Source: Ruminococcus sp.
Lineage (GTDB): Bacteria > Bacillota > Clostridia > Oscillospirales > Ruminococcaceae
Length of the DNA stretch: 64,000 nucleotides
Assembly (NCBI GenBank): GCA_029062165.1
Contig: JAIDQQ010000023.1
Coordinates: 417,789-481,788 of the forward strand
Direction: 5' to 3'
The position numbers and the translations under genes were made by a program. Positions within the stretch are counted from its first letter, which is position 1, and every line of letters begins with the position of its first letter. Below, piece after piece: positions 36,332 to 45,903 of the stretch. A model generated the notes under the pieces. It saw only the letters and a list, made by a program, of their open reading frames with translations. It did not search any database and was not told the DNA's origin.

Positions 36332-36676
36332 ATGGATGCACTCAAGTTAATCAGTCAGTCAAGCATGAAAGAAAACGTGCCTGAATTTAATGTAGGTGAT
36401 ACTGTCAAGGTACACGTACAGATTAAGGAAGGCGAAAAAAGTCGTATTCAGGTCTTCGAGGGAACTGTTATCGCCAAGAAACACGGCGGTATCAGCGAAA
36501 CTTTCACCGTAAGACGTGTTTCACACGGTTGCGGTATCGAAAGGGTTTTCCCTGTTCATTCACCAGCCGTTGACAAGGTTGAGGTTGTAAGATACGGTAA
36601 AGTCCGCAGGGCTAAACTCTACTACCTCAGAGACAGAGTCGGCAAGGCTGCTAAGGTCAAGGAACAGATTCGCTAA
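36332..36676 (+). CDS. rplS: 50S ribosomal protein L19
   Basis: Ribosomal protein bL19, located at the interface of the two subunits. The 114-residue sequence carries [49 protein letters not shown] and [17 protein letters not shown], all canonical. RBS TAGGAGGA. It has its own promoter and a structured leader and is followed by a terminator, so it can be controlled independently of the signal peptidase genes downstream. Confidence 0.98.
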   Translation: MDALKLISQSSMKENVPEFNVGDTVKVHVQIKEGEKSRIQVFEGTVIAKKHGGISETFTVRRVSHGCGIERVFPVHSPAVDKVEVVRYGKVRRAKLYYLRDRVGKAAKVKEQIR

Positions 36677-36730
36677 GAGGCTGATGACTGGGTTCAGGCA
36701 GTTCATTCTGCCTGTCCCGTCTGAATCCGT

Positions 36731-36754
36731 AAGGGACTGCAAGTCCCTTTTTTG
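36731..36754 (+). terminator. terminator after rplS
   Basis: Stem AAGGGACT / AGTCCCTT around GCA, then six T. Confidence 0.85.
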
Positions 36755-36780
36755 CTAATATTATGTTATGAGGTGTCACT

Positions 36781-37458
36781 ATGGAAGAAAATATTGTGGA
36801 AAATACAGAATCCGGAAATACTGAACCGGAAGAAAAACAGAATAAAAATTTCCTTGCAGATTTCATTGAAATCGCCGAAAGTACCTTTATAACAGTTTTC
36901 GTTATCATAATGATTTTCACATATATTCTGCACCCTGTAAATGTAGTCGGTACTTCAATGACAAACACTCTTCAGGACGGCGACAGAATATTCATGACTA
37001 CTGTATATGGTAGTCTTTCGTATGGCGATATAGTCGTTATAAACAATGACATGGCATATCTTCTTGACGAAGACAACAAAATTGTTGAAAAAAATATTGA
37101 CGGCTCAGGTCTCAAGGAATGCATAATAAAACGTGTAATCGCTACAGGTGGGCAGACTATTGAAATAAATTCCGATACAAAGGAAGTTATAGTTGATGGT
37201 AAAGTCCTTGACGAACCATACATAAAGGAACTCACAAATAACAGTGGTGTTAGTTTTAATTATCCTATAACAGTTCCTGAAGGATATTATTTCTGCATGG
37301 GCGATAATCGAAACGGTTCTTCTGACAGCCGTAATTCTGACATAGGACTTATAAAGAAAAGTCAGGTATACGGAAAAGCCATGTTACGTTATGCCCCTGT
37401 AAGTTCATTCAAATACCTTGGCGATTCCTATAAGCATAACAGTAATGAAGAATTATAA
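36781..37458 (+). CDS. lepB: signal peptidase I (first of a pair)
   Basis: Cleaves signal peptides of exported proteins at the outer face of the membrane. The 225-residue protein has an acidic Asn/Glu-rich N-terminus, one membrane helix (about 33-52), catalytic Ser59 in VGTSMTNTL and catalytic Lys117 in IIKRVIATGG, and the family box MGDNRNGSSDSR. RBS GAGGTGT. Its 3' end overlaps the start of a second signal peptidase gene. Together with rplS, rbgA and rnhB this is a common Firmicute gene order. Confidence 0.93.
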   Translation: MEENIVENTESGNTEPEEKQNKNFLADFIEIAESTFITVFVIIMIFTYILHPVNVVGTSMTNTLQDGDRIFMTTVYGSLSYGDIVVINNDMAYLLDEDNKIVEKNIDGSGLKECIIKRVIATGGQTIEINSDTKEVIVDGKVLDEPYIKELTNNSGVSFNYPITVPEGYYFCMGDNRNGSSDSRNSDIGLIKKSQVYGKAMLRYAPVSSFKYLGDSYKHNSNEEL

Positions 37459-38044
37459 AAAAATAATCTGGTTTATTTTCGACGAATTTATAAAATTGTT
37501 TGAAATGCTTATTATTACATTTTTTATGGCGGTACTTACTTTCACGTATATTTTTCACATTGCTACTGTAAAAGGCGATTCAATGCAGAATACCCTTATA
37601 TCCGGTGATAAACTCATAACAACTGCTTATTATGGTTCATTGGAACAGGGAGATATAGTAATAATATATGCCGGTGACGCCGTCACACTTGACGAAAATG
37701 GAAATCCTGAAATAAAAAAAGGTCTCCGGAAATCGCTTGTCAAGAGGGTCATAGCCGTAGGCGGTCAGACCATTGACATTGATTTTGAAAGAGGTGCGGT
37801 TTACGTTGACGGCGTTATGCTGGACGAAAATTATATAACCGGTCTCACACATATGGACGAGGGTGCTTTTACCGGACAGTATCCGGTAGAAGTTCCAGAG
37901 GGATATGTTTTCGTAATGGGCGATAACAGACAGGTTTCAAAGGACAGCCGGTCAAGTGAGATAGGTTTTGTAGCCGTCGGGAATATAACCGGCAAGGTGT
38001 TATTAAGATTTTCACCTCGTGAACGTTTCGGCTTTGTTGAATAA
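37445..38044 (+). CDS. lepB: signal peptidase I (second of a pair)
   Basis: A second type I signal peptidase of about 199 residues, with one N-terminal membrane helix, Ser46 in KGDSMQNTL, Lys100 in LVKRVIAVGG and the box MGDNRQVSKDSRSSE. The ATG at 37445 lies inside the 3' end of the first lepB (14-nt overlap). A TTG 27 nt earlier would add MAIPISITV, which is less likely. No strong RBS is visible, so translation is probably coupled to the first gene. The two paralogues differ in the loop between the Ser and Lys motifs, which may reflect different substrate sets. Confidence 0.9.
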   Translation: MKNYKKIIWFIFDEFIKLFEMLIITFFMAVLTFTYIFHIATVKGDSMQNTLISGDKLITTAYYGSLEQGDIVIIYAGDAVTLDENGNPEIKKGLRKSLVKRVIAVGGQTIDIDFERGAVYVDGVMLDENYITGLTHMDEGAFTGQYPVEVPEGYVFVMGDNRQVSKDSRSSEIGFVAVGNITGKVLLRFSPRERFGFVE

Positions 38045-38056
38045 GGAGGTACTGTA

Positions 38057-38944
38057 ATGGATAATATCGACATGAAAAATATACAATGGTTTCCGGGACA
38101 TATGGCTAAGACAAGACGTGCTATAATGTCAAACCTGAAACTCGTTGACGCCGTTGTTGAGATAGTTGACGCCCGTATACCTTTAAGCAGTCGTAATCCC
38201 GAAATGGACAGACTTGTAAACGGTAAGCCACGTATGGTACTTCTCAATAAATGCGACCTCGCCGACGATAAAGCTACTCAGAAATGGATAAATTATTTTA
38301 ATAATAAAAACATTACCGCCCTTGCGGTTGACTGTAAATCCGGAAAAGGTCTGAAATCGTTTGTTCCGACGGTAAAAAGCAAAGTCCTTAAGGAATTACT
38401 TGAAAAGCGTGAAAAAAACGGTATGTCCGGAACACCTGTAAGGCTTATGATAGTAGGTATTCCGAATGTGGGAAAGTCCTCACTGATAAATAAATTAGCC
38501 GGTGCAAAGCGTGCGAAAGTAGAGGACAGACCAGGTGTTACACGTATAAAACAGTGGGTAAAATTAGGGAATAATACAGAATTGCTTGATATGCCAGGGG
38601 TTTTGGCACCTAAATTTGAAGACCAGTCCATAGCGATAAAATTAGCGTTTACCGGTGCAGTGAGTGACGATATTCTTGACATTGAAACACTTGCAATGAA
38701 GTTACTGATTTTCCTGAAAGAAAATTATCCGAAATCGCTTACAGAACGCTATAAGATAGAGTATTCCGAAAATGAAACTGGTCCTGACCTGCTCATAAAA
38801 ATCGGGAAAAAACGTGGTATGATTGTTTCAGGCGGTGAAGTGAATACCGAAAGAACCGCTATAACTGTTATAGACGAATTCCGGAGTGCAAAACTCGGAC
38901 GGATAACACTTGAATTGCCGGAGGTGAAACAGCATGAAAAATGA
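38057..38944 (+). CDS. rbgA: ribosome biogenesis GTPase RbgA (YlqF)
   Basis: A circularly permuted GTPase needed for late 50S assembly in Firmicutes. The 295-residue protein starts IQWFPGHMAKTRR and has the permuted motif order G4 NKCD (about 56-59), then G1 GIPNVGKSSL and G3 DMPGVLAPKF, with a C-terminal RNA-binding helical domain. RBS AAGGAGG. It overlaps the next gene by 11 nt. Confidence 0.95.
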   Translation: MDNIDMKNIQWFPGHMAKTRRAIMSNLKLVDAVVEIVDARIPLSSRNPEMDRLVNGKPRMVLLNKCDLADDKATQKWINYFNNKNITALAVDCKSGKGLKSFVPTVKSKVLKELLEKREKNGMSGTPVRLMIVGIPNVGKSSLINKLAGAKRAKVEDRPGVTRIKQWVKLGNNTELLDMPGVLAPKFEDQSIAIKLAFTGAVSDDILDIETLAMKLLIFLKENYPKSLTERYKIEYSENETGPDLLIKIGKKRGMIVSGGEVNTERTAITVIDEFRSAKLGRITLELPEVKQHEK

Positions 38945-39260
38945 AACAAGAAAAAAACTTGAAGATATAGCCAGAAGATATGCTAAACACGGCGTTGATA
39001 TGAGAGATTGTATAAATCTTTTCAATATGGGACTTCCGCTGTATAAAAGTGAAGAAGCCTCTGTTATAGGATTACGTCTTGCACTGGCGAAGCGTTTCAA
39101 CGAACATGATTACTTTACAAGTGAAGATGTTGCAATTGTTAGCGGTGCGAGTGTTGAAGAGGTCAATCAGCATATAGAGGATAACAAGGAAGAACTTATG
39201 AATAATGGTTCAATTGTAGAAGTTTCCAGCTCTATCCCTGGATTATTCGATAAAAAATGA
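38934..39260 (+). CDS. hypothetical protein between rbgA and rnhB
   Basis: I do not recognise this 108-residue protein. It is soluble and helical; a block TSEDVAIVSGASVEEVNQHIED (shown in family-like halves TSEDVAIVSG and ASVEEVNQHI) could form a helix-turn-helix. It overlaps rbgA by 11 nt and ends 11 nt before rnhB, with GGAGGTGAAA as RBS, so it belongs to the operon and is very likely expressed. In most Firmicutes rbgA and rnhB are adjacent, so this is an extra, lineage-specific member. Possible roles in ribosome or RNA metabolism are guilt by association only. Confidence 0.75.
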   Translation: MKNETRKKLEDIARRYAKHGVDMRDCINLFNMGLPLYKSEEASVIGLRLALAKRFNEHDYFTSEDVAIVSGASVEEVNQHIEDNKEELMNNGSIVEVSSSIPGLFDKK

Positions 39261-39271
39261 GGGTCTGAATC

Positions 39272-39883
39272 ATGTCACGGATAATTCTTCATAAGGAACT
39301 TTTTGAATATGATACAGAATTAAGAAAAGATTTTCCGGTAATATGCGGTGTCGACGAGGCTGGCAGAGGTCCTCTTGCCGGTGACGTTTACGCTACTGCC
39401 GTGATACTTAATAACAGCGTTTTTATTGACTATCTCAACGACAGCAAGAAAGTATCTGAAAAAAGACGTGAAAAACTTTTCGACGAAATAAAGGAAAAAG
39501 CGGTATCTTATTGTATAGCGACGGCAACTGTTGAGGAAATAGACAGACTGAACATTTTACAGGCGACTATGCTTGCAATGAAAAGAGCCGTCGAAGGTCT
39601 CGGGATAAAACCTGACCTCGCACTTATTGACGGCAACAGAACGCCCGATATTGACTGTAAATGTATTGCAGTTGTAAAGGGTGATGCAACATCAGCTTCT
39701 ATTGCATCGGCGTCGATACTGGCGAAAGTTGCACGTGACCGCTATATGAAAGATTTAGCTTTGAAATATCCGGAATATCATTTTGAACAACACAACGGCT
39801 ATCCGACGAAACTTCACTATGAAATGCTGAAAAAATTCGGTGTTTCGGAAGTCCACCGGAAAAGCTTCAGACTTGAAAAATGA
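39272..39883 (+). CDS. rnhB: ribonuclease HII
   Basis: Removes RNA from RNA-DNA hybrids, including single ribonucleotides. The 203-residue protein shows CGVDEAGRGPLAGDVYA (catalytic Asp and Glu), LNDSKKVSEKRRE, ALIDGN and KVARDRYM, the four conserved RNase HII blocks. It overlaps yraN by four nt (ATGA). Confidence 0.95.
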   Translation: MSRIILHKELFEYDTELRKDFPVICGVDEAGRGPLAGDVYATAVILNNSVFIDYLNDSKKVSEKRREKLFDEIKEKAVSYCIATATVEEIDRLNILQATMLAMKRAVEGLGIKPDLALIDGNRTPDIDCKCIAVVKGDATSASIASASILAKVARDRYMKDLALKYPEYHFEQHNGYPTKLHYEMLKKFGVSEVHRKSFRLEK

Positions 39884-40257
39884 CCAGTCACGAAACCGGA
39901 AGAGCCGGTGAAGACGCTGTATGTGTATATCTTGAAAAAATGGGTTATAGAATAATAGTCCGAAACTACAGGATAAAAGGCGGTGAAATTGACATAATCG
40001 CTGAAAATGACGAGTACACGGCATTTGTTGAAGTGAAGTCAAGAAAACCGGACAGTCTCATTTCCGGATTGGAGGCTGTAAATAAACGCAAACAGGGTCA
40101 TATAATAAAAACTGCTTTTGATTATTGCTGTAAGAATCCCGACATACTTCAACCACGTTTCGACGTTGCGGAAGTAATCATAGAAAATGGCAGGATTCAC
40201 AGCATTGATTATATTTTTAATGCCTATGATACCACAGGCTACAATTTCATTTTCTGA
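39880..40257 (+). CDS. yraN: UPF0102 family protein YraN
   Basis: A 125-residue protein with the nuclease-like fold (TGRAGEDAVCVYLEKMGY, GEIDIIAEND, FVEVKSRKP), a PD-(D/E)xK arrangement. Function is not established; it is very often found next to rnhB, as here. Translationally coupled to rnhB by a four-nt overlap. Confidence 0.93.
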   Translation: MTSHETGRAGEDAVCVYLEKMGYRIIVRNYRIKGGEIDIIAENDEYTAFVEVKSRKPDSLISGLEAVNKRKQGHIIKTAFDYCCKNPDILQPRFDVAEVIIENGRIHSIDYIFNAYDTTGYNFIF

Positions 40258-40268
40258 AAGGTGATAAT

Positions 40269-41762
40269 ATGTTTTATAACAGTACAAGAAACAGCACCGT
40301 GAAAGTAAGTAGTGCAGAGGCAATAACACAGGGAATTTCCACGGACGGTGGCTTATTTGTTCCGGAAAATATACCCGTACTCACACCCGACGAGATAAAA
40401 GCTGTCGGCGATATGAACTATGCCGAAAGAGCAGGTTTTATCTTTTCAAAGTATCTTACGGACTTCACGGAAGCTGAAATCCGTTACTGTACGGAAAATG
40501 CCTACAGCACAAAAAATTTTGAAACAGAAAGTATTGCAGAAATAGCACATCTTTTTGACGGTACATATATGCTTGAATTATGGCACGGTCCTACGTGTGC
40601 ATTCAAGGATATGGCTTTACAGATTCTGCCTTATTTCCTCACTACTTCCGCAAAGAAAATAAATCTCGATAAGAAAATAGTAATACTCGTTGCGACTTCC
40701 GGCGATACCGGCAAGGCAGCACTGGAGGGATTCAAGGACGTTGAGGGTACTTCAATAATGGTATTCTATCCCGAAGACGGTGTAAGTCCTATGCAGAAAC
40801 GACAGATGAAAACTCAGGAGGGTGAGAATGTCGGTGTATGTGCCTTAAAGGGTAATTTCGACGACTGTCAGAACGGTGTTAAGGCTATTTTCACGGACAA
40901 TGAAGTAAAAAATCTTCTTGACGAAAAAGGCATGATGTTTTCAAGTGCGAACTCTATAAACTGGGGAAGACTTGTACCACAGATAGTTTATTATGTTTCT
41001 ACTTATGCGGAACTCGTCAGGGACGGCGAAATAGAATCCGGTGAAAAGATAAATATAGTAGTACCTACTGGAAACTTCGGAAATATTCTCGCCGGATACT
41101 ATGCTAAACATATGGGAATACCGGTAAATAAGCTGATATGTGCATCTAATATAAACAACGTCCTTACGGATTTCATAAATACAGGCGTTTACGACAGAAA
41201 CAGAAAGTTTTATGCGACTGTTTCGCCGTCAATGGATATTCTCATTTCAAGCAATCTGGAAAGACTTCTGTATATACTCACGGACGGCAACGACGGACTT
41301 ATTAAAGAATGGTTCGGAAAACTCGCCACAGAGGGAAAATATGAAGTCACTGACGATATAAAAGCTAAAATAAAAGAAGAATTTTTTGCCGGTTGTTGCG
41401 ACGATACGCAGACTAAACAGACTATTCATGAAATATATGAAAAGTACTCGTATACCTGCGATACACATACAGCAGTTGCGGTAAAAGTCTATAACGACTA
41501 CAAGGCACAGACAGGCGATACTACAAAAACAGTCATTGCCTCGACGGCAAGTCCATATAAATTCAGTAAGGCAGTATTGGAAGCCGTTCAGAATGGTGAA
41601 TCTGACCTTGACGAATATGACATGATAGACAAACTCGCTGAACTTTCAAAAATGCCTGTACCGTCGGCACTCGCTGACTTAAGAAACAAGCCGGAAAGAT
41701 TCAACGACGTAATCGACAAGACGGAACAGAAAAAATACGTCCTTGAAAAGTTAGGTATCTGA
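40269..41762 (+). CDS. thrC: threonine synthase
   Basis: PLP enzyme converting O-phosphohomoserine to threonine. The 497-residue protein has TQGISTDGGLFVPENIP near the start, PLP-binding Lys113 in TCAFKDMALQ, the phosphate-binding VATSGDTGKAALEG and VVPTGNFGNILAG. This is the long bacterial form. RBS AAAGGTGATA. Other threonine genes are not adjacent. The next gene overlaps its stop codon by one base. Confidence 0.95.
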   Translation: MFYNSTRNSTVKVSSAEAITQGISTDGGLFVPENIPVLTPDEIKAVGDMNYAERAGFIFSKYLTDFTEAEIRYCTENAYSTKNFETESIAEIAHLFDGTYMLELWHGPTCAFKDMALQILPYFLTTSAKKINLDKKIVILVATSGDTGKAALEGFKDVEGTSIMVFYPEDGVSPMQKRQMKTQEGENVGVCALKGNFDDCQNGVKAIFTDNEVKNLLDEKGMMFSSANSINWGRLVPQIVYYVSTYAELVRDGEIESGEKINIVVPTGNFGNILAGYYAKHMGIPVNKLICASNINNVLTDFINTGVYDRNRKFYATVSPSMDILISSNLERLLYILTDGNDGLIKEWFGKLATEGKYEVTDDIKAKIKEEFFAGCCDDTQTKQTIHEIYEKYSYTCDTHTAVAVKVYNDYKAQTGDTTKTVIASTASPYKFSKAVLEAVQNGESDLDEYDMIDKLAELSKMPVPSALADLRNKPERFNDVIDKTEQKKYVLEKLGI

Positions 41763-42454
41763 TGAGTTTATGGACAATAGCTGATTTGCATTTATGTCAG
41801 GGAAATCCTGAAAAAACAATGTCAGTTTTCAGAGGTTGGAATAACTATCAGGAACTTATTAAGAAAAACTGGTCTGAACTGGTAAAGCCGGAAGATACTG
41901 TAGTAATTGCCGGTGATATTTCATGGGGAATGTCGCTACAGGAATCGGCGGAAGATTTTCATTTCCTTGAGAATCTCACAGGACAGAAAATTATTATAAA
42001 AGGTAATCACGATTACTGGTGGTCTACCAGAAAGAAAATGGAAGATTTTCTTACAGCGGAGGGTTGCGGAAGTATCAGTATTCTGCATAATAACCACTAT
42101 CGCTATGAAAATTACGGAATATGCGGAACTCGTGGATGGGTAAGTATTCACGGCGAAACACAGGACGAAAAAGTACTTAAACGTGAGGTGCAAAGGCTTG
42201 AAACTTCGATAAAATCAGCCCTTGCGGAAAATCTGCAACCTGTAGTATTTCTGCATTATCCGCCCATTTTCGCAACAAATTTCAATTATGATATACTTGA
42301 TGTATTATACCGTTACGATATAAAAGACTGTTATTACGGACATATTCACGGAAAGTCAGCACACGAATTATGCATTAAAAATACTTATGACGGTATAAAT
42401 TTCCACCTTATAGCAGGTGATTATTTACAGTTTATTCCGAAAAAAATTGTATAA
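41762..42454 (+). CDS. calcineurin-like metallophosphoesterase
   Basis: A 230-residue two-metal phosphoesterase with IADLHL (6-11), IAGDISWGMS, IKGNHDYWW, FLHYPP and YGHIHG, the five canonical motifs in order. It resembles YkuE/YhaO-like cytosolic phosphoesterases of clostridia, whose substrates are unknown. Its ATG overlaps the thrC stop (TGATG-type junction), so it is translated as the last gene of the rbgA-to-thrC run. No relation to the other phosphoesterase at 13 kb beyond the family. Confidence 0.87.
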   Translation: MSLWTIADLHLCQGNPEKTMSVFRGWNNYQELIKKNWSELVKPEDTVVIAGDISWGMSLQESAEDFHFLENLTGQKIIIKGNHDYWWSTRKKMEDFLTAEGCGSISILHNNHYRYENYGICGTRGWVSIHGETQDEKVLKREVQRLETSIKSALAENLQPVVFLHYPPIFATNFNYDILDVLYRYDIKDCYYGHIHGKSAHELCIKNTYDGINFHLIAGDYLQFIPKKIV

Positions 42455-42509
42455 TTTGTGCATATCATAGAACTGTCCGGAATATATGGAAAAATTTTTC
42501 ATATTGTGG

Positions 42510-42515
42510 TATAAT
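42510..42515 (+). promoter_or_regulatory. probable -10 element upstream of tig
   Basis: TATAAT with a poor -35 match (TGGAAA at 17 nt). The only promoter-like element before the tig-clpP-clpX run. Confidence 0.4.
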
Positions 42516-42558
42516 GTATTGAGTGTATGCTATAAAATAAACGGAGGTTATAAAAATC

Positions 42559-43860
42559 ATGAGTTTAAAATCATCAACAAAGACAGATGTAAACACTACT
42601 GAATTAGTTATCAGTATTGATGCTGAAAAATTTGAAAACGCTGTTGAAAGAGAGTACCAGCGTCAGAAGAAGAATATCCAGATAAAAGGCTTCAGAAGAG
42701 GTCATGTTTCACGCAAACTGGCTGAAAAGCAGTTCGGTGAGGGTGCATTTTATGAGGGTGCAATAAATGCCCTTGTTGGTCCGGAAATTGATTCCGCTGT
42801 AACAGGTCTTGAACTTACACTCGTTGACAGACCGTCTGTAGAAATCACTTCTGTTGACAAGGAAACAGGTGTTGAACTGAAAGCAATCTGCATTACTAAG
42901 CCGGAAATCGAAATTTCAGGCTATAAGGGTATGAAAGCTACAAAGACTGTAAAGGAAATCACTGACGAGGACATAGACAAGCAGATTTCAATGATTAGAA
43001 AGAAAAATGCACGTATAGTTTCTGTTGACGACAGACCGGCACAGCTTGGTGACGAAGTTACTATTGATTTTGAAGGATTTTTCGGTGAAGAGGCATTTGA
43101 AGGCGGTAAGGGCGAAGACCACCCGTTAGTACTCGGAAGCGGTCAGTTTATCCCTGGATTTGAAGACCAGATTGTAGGACATAATATAGGTGAGGAATTT
43201 GATGTTGTTGTTACATTCCCGACTGATTACCAGATGGAAGAATACGCCGGAAAAGAAGCTGTATTCAAGACAAAGTTAAAGGCTATCAGCTATGAGGAAC
43301 TTCCTGAAATAAATGATGACCTCATAAAAGATGCTACAGAATTTGATACTGTTGAGGAATACAGAAACGACATAAGAACAAAACTCGAAGACGCTGCTAA
43401 AAATCAGGCAGACGCCGATTTTGAAACAGAACTTATGAACGCTCTTATCGAAAAGGTTGATACACCTATTCCGAACTGTATGTTTGAACAGAGAATAGAT
43501 GTTATAGTACGTGCTTTTGAAAATCAGTTAAAACAGCAGGGTATGGATATAAAGTTATACTTCCAGTATACAGGCATGACTATGGAGAGTTTCAGGGAAT
43601 CCTACAGGGAAAGAGCTGTAAATGAAGTTAAACTCCGTCTTGCACTCGAAAAGATTGTTGAAATCGAAAACATTGAAGTTACAGAGGAAGAAATAAATGA
43701 CGGTCTCAAAGACGTTGCAGCCGCTAACCGTGTTGACGTTGAGACTATCAAGAGATTCATTCCTTACAATGATTATTTAATGGATTTAAAGGTACAGAAA
43801 GTAATTGACCTTATAAAAGAAACAGCAGTTTCCGAAGAAACTTCCGAATCCGCTGAATAA
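42559..43860 (+). CDS. tig: trigger factor
   Basis: Ribosome-associated chaperone and peptidyl-prolyl isomerase. The 433-residue protein has an N-terminal ribosome-binding domain with the signature KGFRRGHVSRKLAEKQFG (family GFRxGKxP, here GFRRGHVS), an FKBP-type domain (about 155-245, DFEGFFGEEAFEGG and GFEDQIVG) and a helical C-terminal domain. The signature has H-V-S in place of the usual K-V/A-P. RBS CGGAGG. First gene of the common tig-clpP-clpX cluster. Confidence 0.95.
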   Translation: MSLKSSTKTDVNTTELVISIDAEKFENAVEREYQRQKKNIQIKGFRRGHVSRKLAEKQFGEGAFYEGAINALVGPEIDSAVTGLELTLVDRPSVEITSVDKETGVELKAICITKPEIEISGYKGMKATKTVKEITDEDIDKQISMIRKKNARIVSVDDRPAQLGDEVTIDFEGFFGEEAFEGGKGEDHPLVLGSGQFIPGFEDQIVGHNIGEEFDVVVTFPTDYQMEEYAGKEAVFKTKLKAISYEELPEINDDLIKDATEFDTVEEYRNDIRTKLEDAAKNQADADFETELMNALIEKVDTPIPNCMFEQRIDVIVRAFENQLKQQGMDIKLYFQYTGMTMESFRESYRERAVNEVKLRLALEKIVEIENIEVTEEEINDGLKDVAAANRVDVETIKRFIPYNDYLMDLKVQKVIDLIKETAVSEETSESAE

Positions 43861-43881
43861 TAAATAAAAAATATAAAAAAT

Positions 43882-43907
43882 GCTGTTCCGTGGGATAGCG
43901 GAACAGC
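43882..43907 (+). other. intergenic hairpin between tig and clpP
   Basis: Perfect 9-bp stem GCTGTTCCG / CGGAACAGC with loop TGGGATAG and no T-run behind it. More likely a processing or stabilising element than a terminator. Confidence 0.6.
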
Positions 43908-43933
43908 ACCGTTTGCAGAAAGGGCGATGAATA

Positions 43934-44524
43934 ATGAGTAGTTTAGTACCTTATGTTGTTGAACAGACAAGCCGTGGTGAACGTTCATACGATATATTCT
44001 CACGTCTTCTCAATGACAGGATTATAATGCTTTCAGACCAGGTAAACGACGCTACAGCCAGTCTTGTTGTGGCACAGCTTCTTTACCTTGAAAGTCAGGA
44101 CGGTGAAAAGGATATTTCGCTTTATATCAACAGTCCTGGCGGTTCTATTACTTCCGGAATGGCAATCTATGACACAATGAACTATATCAAGTGTGATGTT
44201 TCTACTATCTGTATCGGTATGGCGGCATCAATGGGAGCATTTCTGCTTTCTTCGGGTGCAAAGGGTAAAAGATTTGCACTTCCTAACAGTGAGATTATGA
44301 TTCATCAGCCACTTATCTCGGGCGGACTTTCCGGACAGTGTACCGATATAAAGATTCATTCAGACCACCTTATAAGAACACGTCAGAAAATGAATGAAAT
44401 ACTTGCACTCAATACAGGCAAGCCTATTGAACAGATTCAGATTGACACCGAACGTGACAATTATATGTACGCAAAAGAGGCTATGGAATACGGTCTTATA
44501 GATAAGGTTATTGAAAAAAGGTAA
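43934..44524 (+). CDS. clpP: ATP-dependent Clp protease proteolytic subunit
   Basis: Serine protease forming the tetradecameric chamber served by ClpX and ClpC. The 196-residue protein has Ser99 in [11 protein letters not shown], His124 in MIHQPL, and the Asp in DTERDNYM completing the triad. The N-terminus [19 protein letters not shown] (two contiguous family blocks) is canonical and has no long propeptide. RBS AAAGGGCGATGA. clpX follows about 50 nt later. Confidence 0.97.
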   Translation: MSSLVPYVVEQTSRGERSYDIFSRLLNDRIIMLSDQVNDATASLVVAQLLYLESQDGEKDISLYINSPGGSITSGMAIYDTMNYIKCDVSTICIGMAASMGAFLLSSGAKGKRFALPNSEIMIHQPLISGGLSGQCTDIKIHSDHLIRTRQKMNEILALNTGKPIEQIQIDTERDNYMYAKEAMEYGLIDKVIEKR

Positions 44525-44574
44525 ATTGTAAATGTATCAGTTTTTAAAGTTATCGAAAAAGGGGAGGTTGAATA

Positions 44575-45858
44575 ATGGCATCAAGTTTTAAATCATGTAA
44601 TTTCTGTGGCAAGGGTGAAAACAGGGTACAGAGTATGCTTTCAGCAGGCAATGCCAATATCTGCGACGAATGTGTAACTTACTGTTATGAAATGCTATAT
44701 GGTCCGGCAATGACAAAAGCTAAGAAGAAAGCCTCAAAAACCGAGGATAATTCAGAAATAAGGCTTATGAGACCTATGGAAATAAAAATGTTTCTTGACG
44801 AATATGTAATAGGTCAGGAAGATGCTAAAATTTCGCTTGCCGTTGCGGTATACAATCACTATAAACGAATCCTTAACCAGTCGGAAAAGGATTCCGGCAG
44901 TAATGATGATATTGAACTCCAGAAAAGCAATGTACTTTTATTAGGACCTACCGGTGTCGGAAAAACTTTTCTTGCACAGACTCTCGCCAGAATGTTGAAT
45001 GTACCGTTTGCCATTGCGGACGCTACAACCATAACCGAAGCCGGTTATGTCGGCGACGACGTTGAAAACGTTCTTTTAAGACTTATTCAGGCAGCCGACT
45101 ATGATATAAAATCCGCTGAAAAGGGTATTATATATATCGACGAAATAGACAAAATAGCCCGTAAATCTGAAAATACGTCTCTTACACGTGACGTAAGCGG
45201 TGAGGGTGTACAGCAGGCACTTCTTAAAATCATAGAGGGTACTGTTTCAAACGTTCCGCCACAGGGTGGCAGAAAACATCCTAATCAGGAAGCACTTCAG
45301 ATTAATACAAAGAATATTCTGTTTATATGCGGTGGAGCTTTCGACGGTCTTGAAAAACAGATACAGGCACGTATCGGCAAATCTACAATAGGTTTCGGCG
45401 GTGAAATCCGTTCAACGCTTGAAAAGAAAGAAAACATATTCAAGGAAGTTGTACCGAAAGATTTGGTTAAATTCGGTATGGTACCGGAATTTATCGGAAG
45501 ACTTCCGGTTATATCGGTTCTTGAGGAACTGGACGAAAATTCACTTGTAAGAATACTCACAGAGCCGAAAAATGCACTTGTAAAGCAGTATAAGAGACTT
45601 TTCGAGTATGACGACGTGGAACTTGAAATACAGGATTCCGCACTTATTGAAATTGCTAAAAAGGCAATCTCACAGAAAACAGGTGCGAGAGGTTTGAGGG
45701 CAATTCTCGAAAATGTTTTAATGAAAGCTATGTATACAGTGCCGTCGGACGGCAGTATAGCAAAAGTAACGGTTACTCCCGAAAGCGTTACAGGTGAGGC
45801 ACAGCCCATACTGACAAACAGACGGAATAAACCGGTTAATATTGCAGATATAGCATAA
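44575..45858 (+). CDS. clpX: ATP-dependent Clp protease ATP-binding subunit ClpX
   Basis: AAA+ unfoldase for ClpP. The 427-residue protein has the N-terminal zinc-binding domain (C8, C11, C30, C33), Walker A GPTGVGKT (124-131), Walker [13 protein letters not shown], the IGF loop (STIGFGGEI) that docks on ClpP, and sensor II near the C-terminus ([12 protein letters not shown]). RBS GGGGAGG. A strong terminator ends the cluster. Confidence 0.97.
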   Translation: MASSFKSCNFCGKGENRVQSMLSAGNANICDECVTYCYEMLYGPAMTKAKKKASKTEDNSEIRLMRPMEIKMFLDEYVIGQEDAKISLAVAVYNHYKRILNQSEKDSGSNDDIELQKSNVLLLGPTGVGKTFLAQTLARMLNVPFAIADATTITEAGYVGDDVENVLLRLIQAADYDIKSAEKGIIYIDEIDKIARKSENTSLTRDVSGEGVQQALLKIIEGTVSNVPPQGGRKHPNQEALQINTKNILFICGGAFDGLEKQIQARIGKSTIGFGGEIRSTLEKKENIFKEVVPKDLVKFGMVPEFIGRLPVISVLEELDENSLVRILTEPKNALVKQYKRLFEYDDVELEIQDSALIEIAKKAISQKTGARGLRAILENVLMKAMYTVPSDGSIAKVTVTPESVTGEAQPILTNRRNKPVNIADIA

Positions 45859-45860
45859 AA

Positions 45861-45894
45861 AAACAGGACACTTTTTCAAGTGTCCTGTTTTGTT
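45861..45894. terminator. terminator after clpX, possibly bidirectional
   Basis: Stem AACAGGACACTT / AAGTGTCCTGTT with a TTTC-like loop, followed by TTTTGTT on the plus strand and by an A/T run usable by the minus-strand Cys-rich peptide gene. Confidence 0.85.
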
Positions 45895-45903
45895 CATAGC
45901 TGA

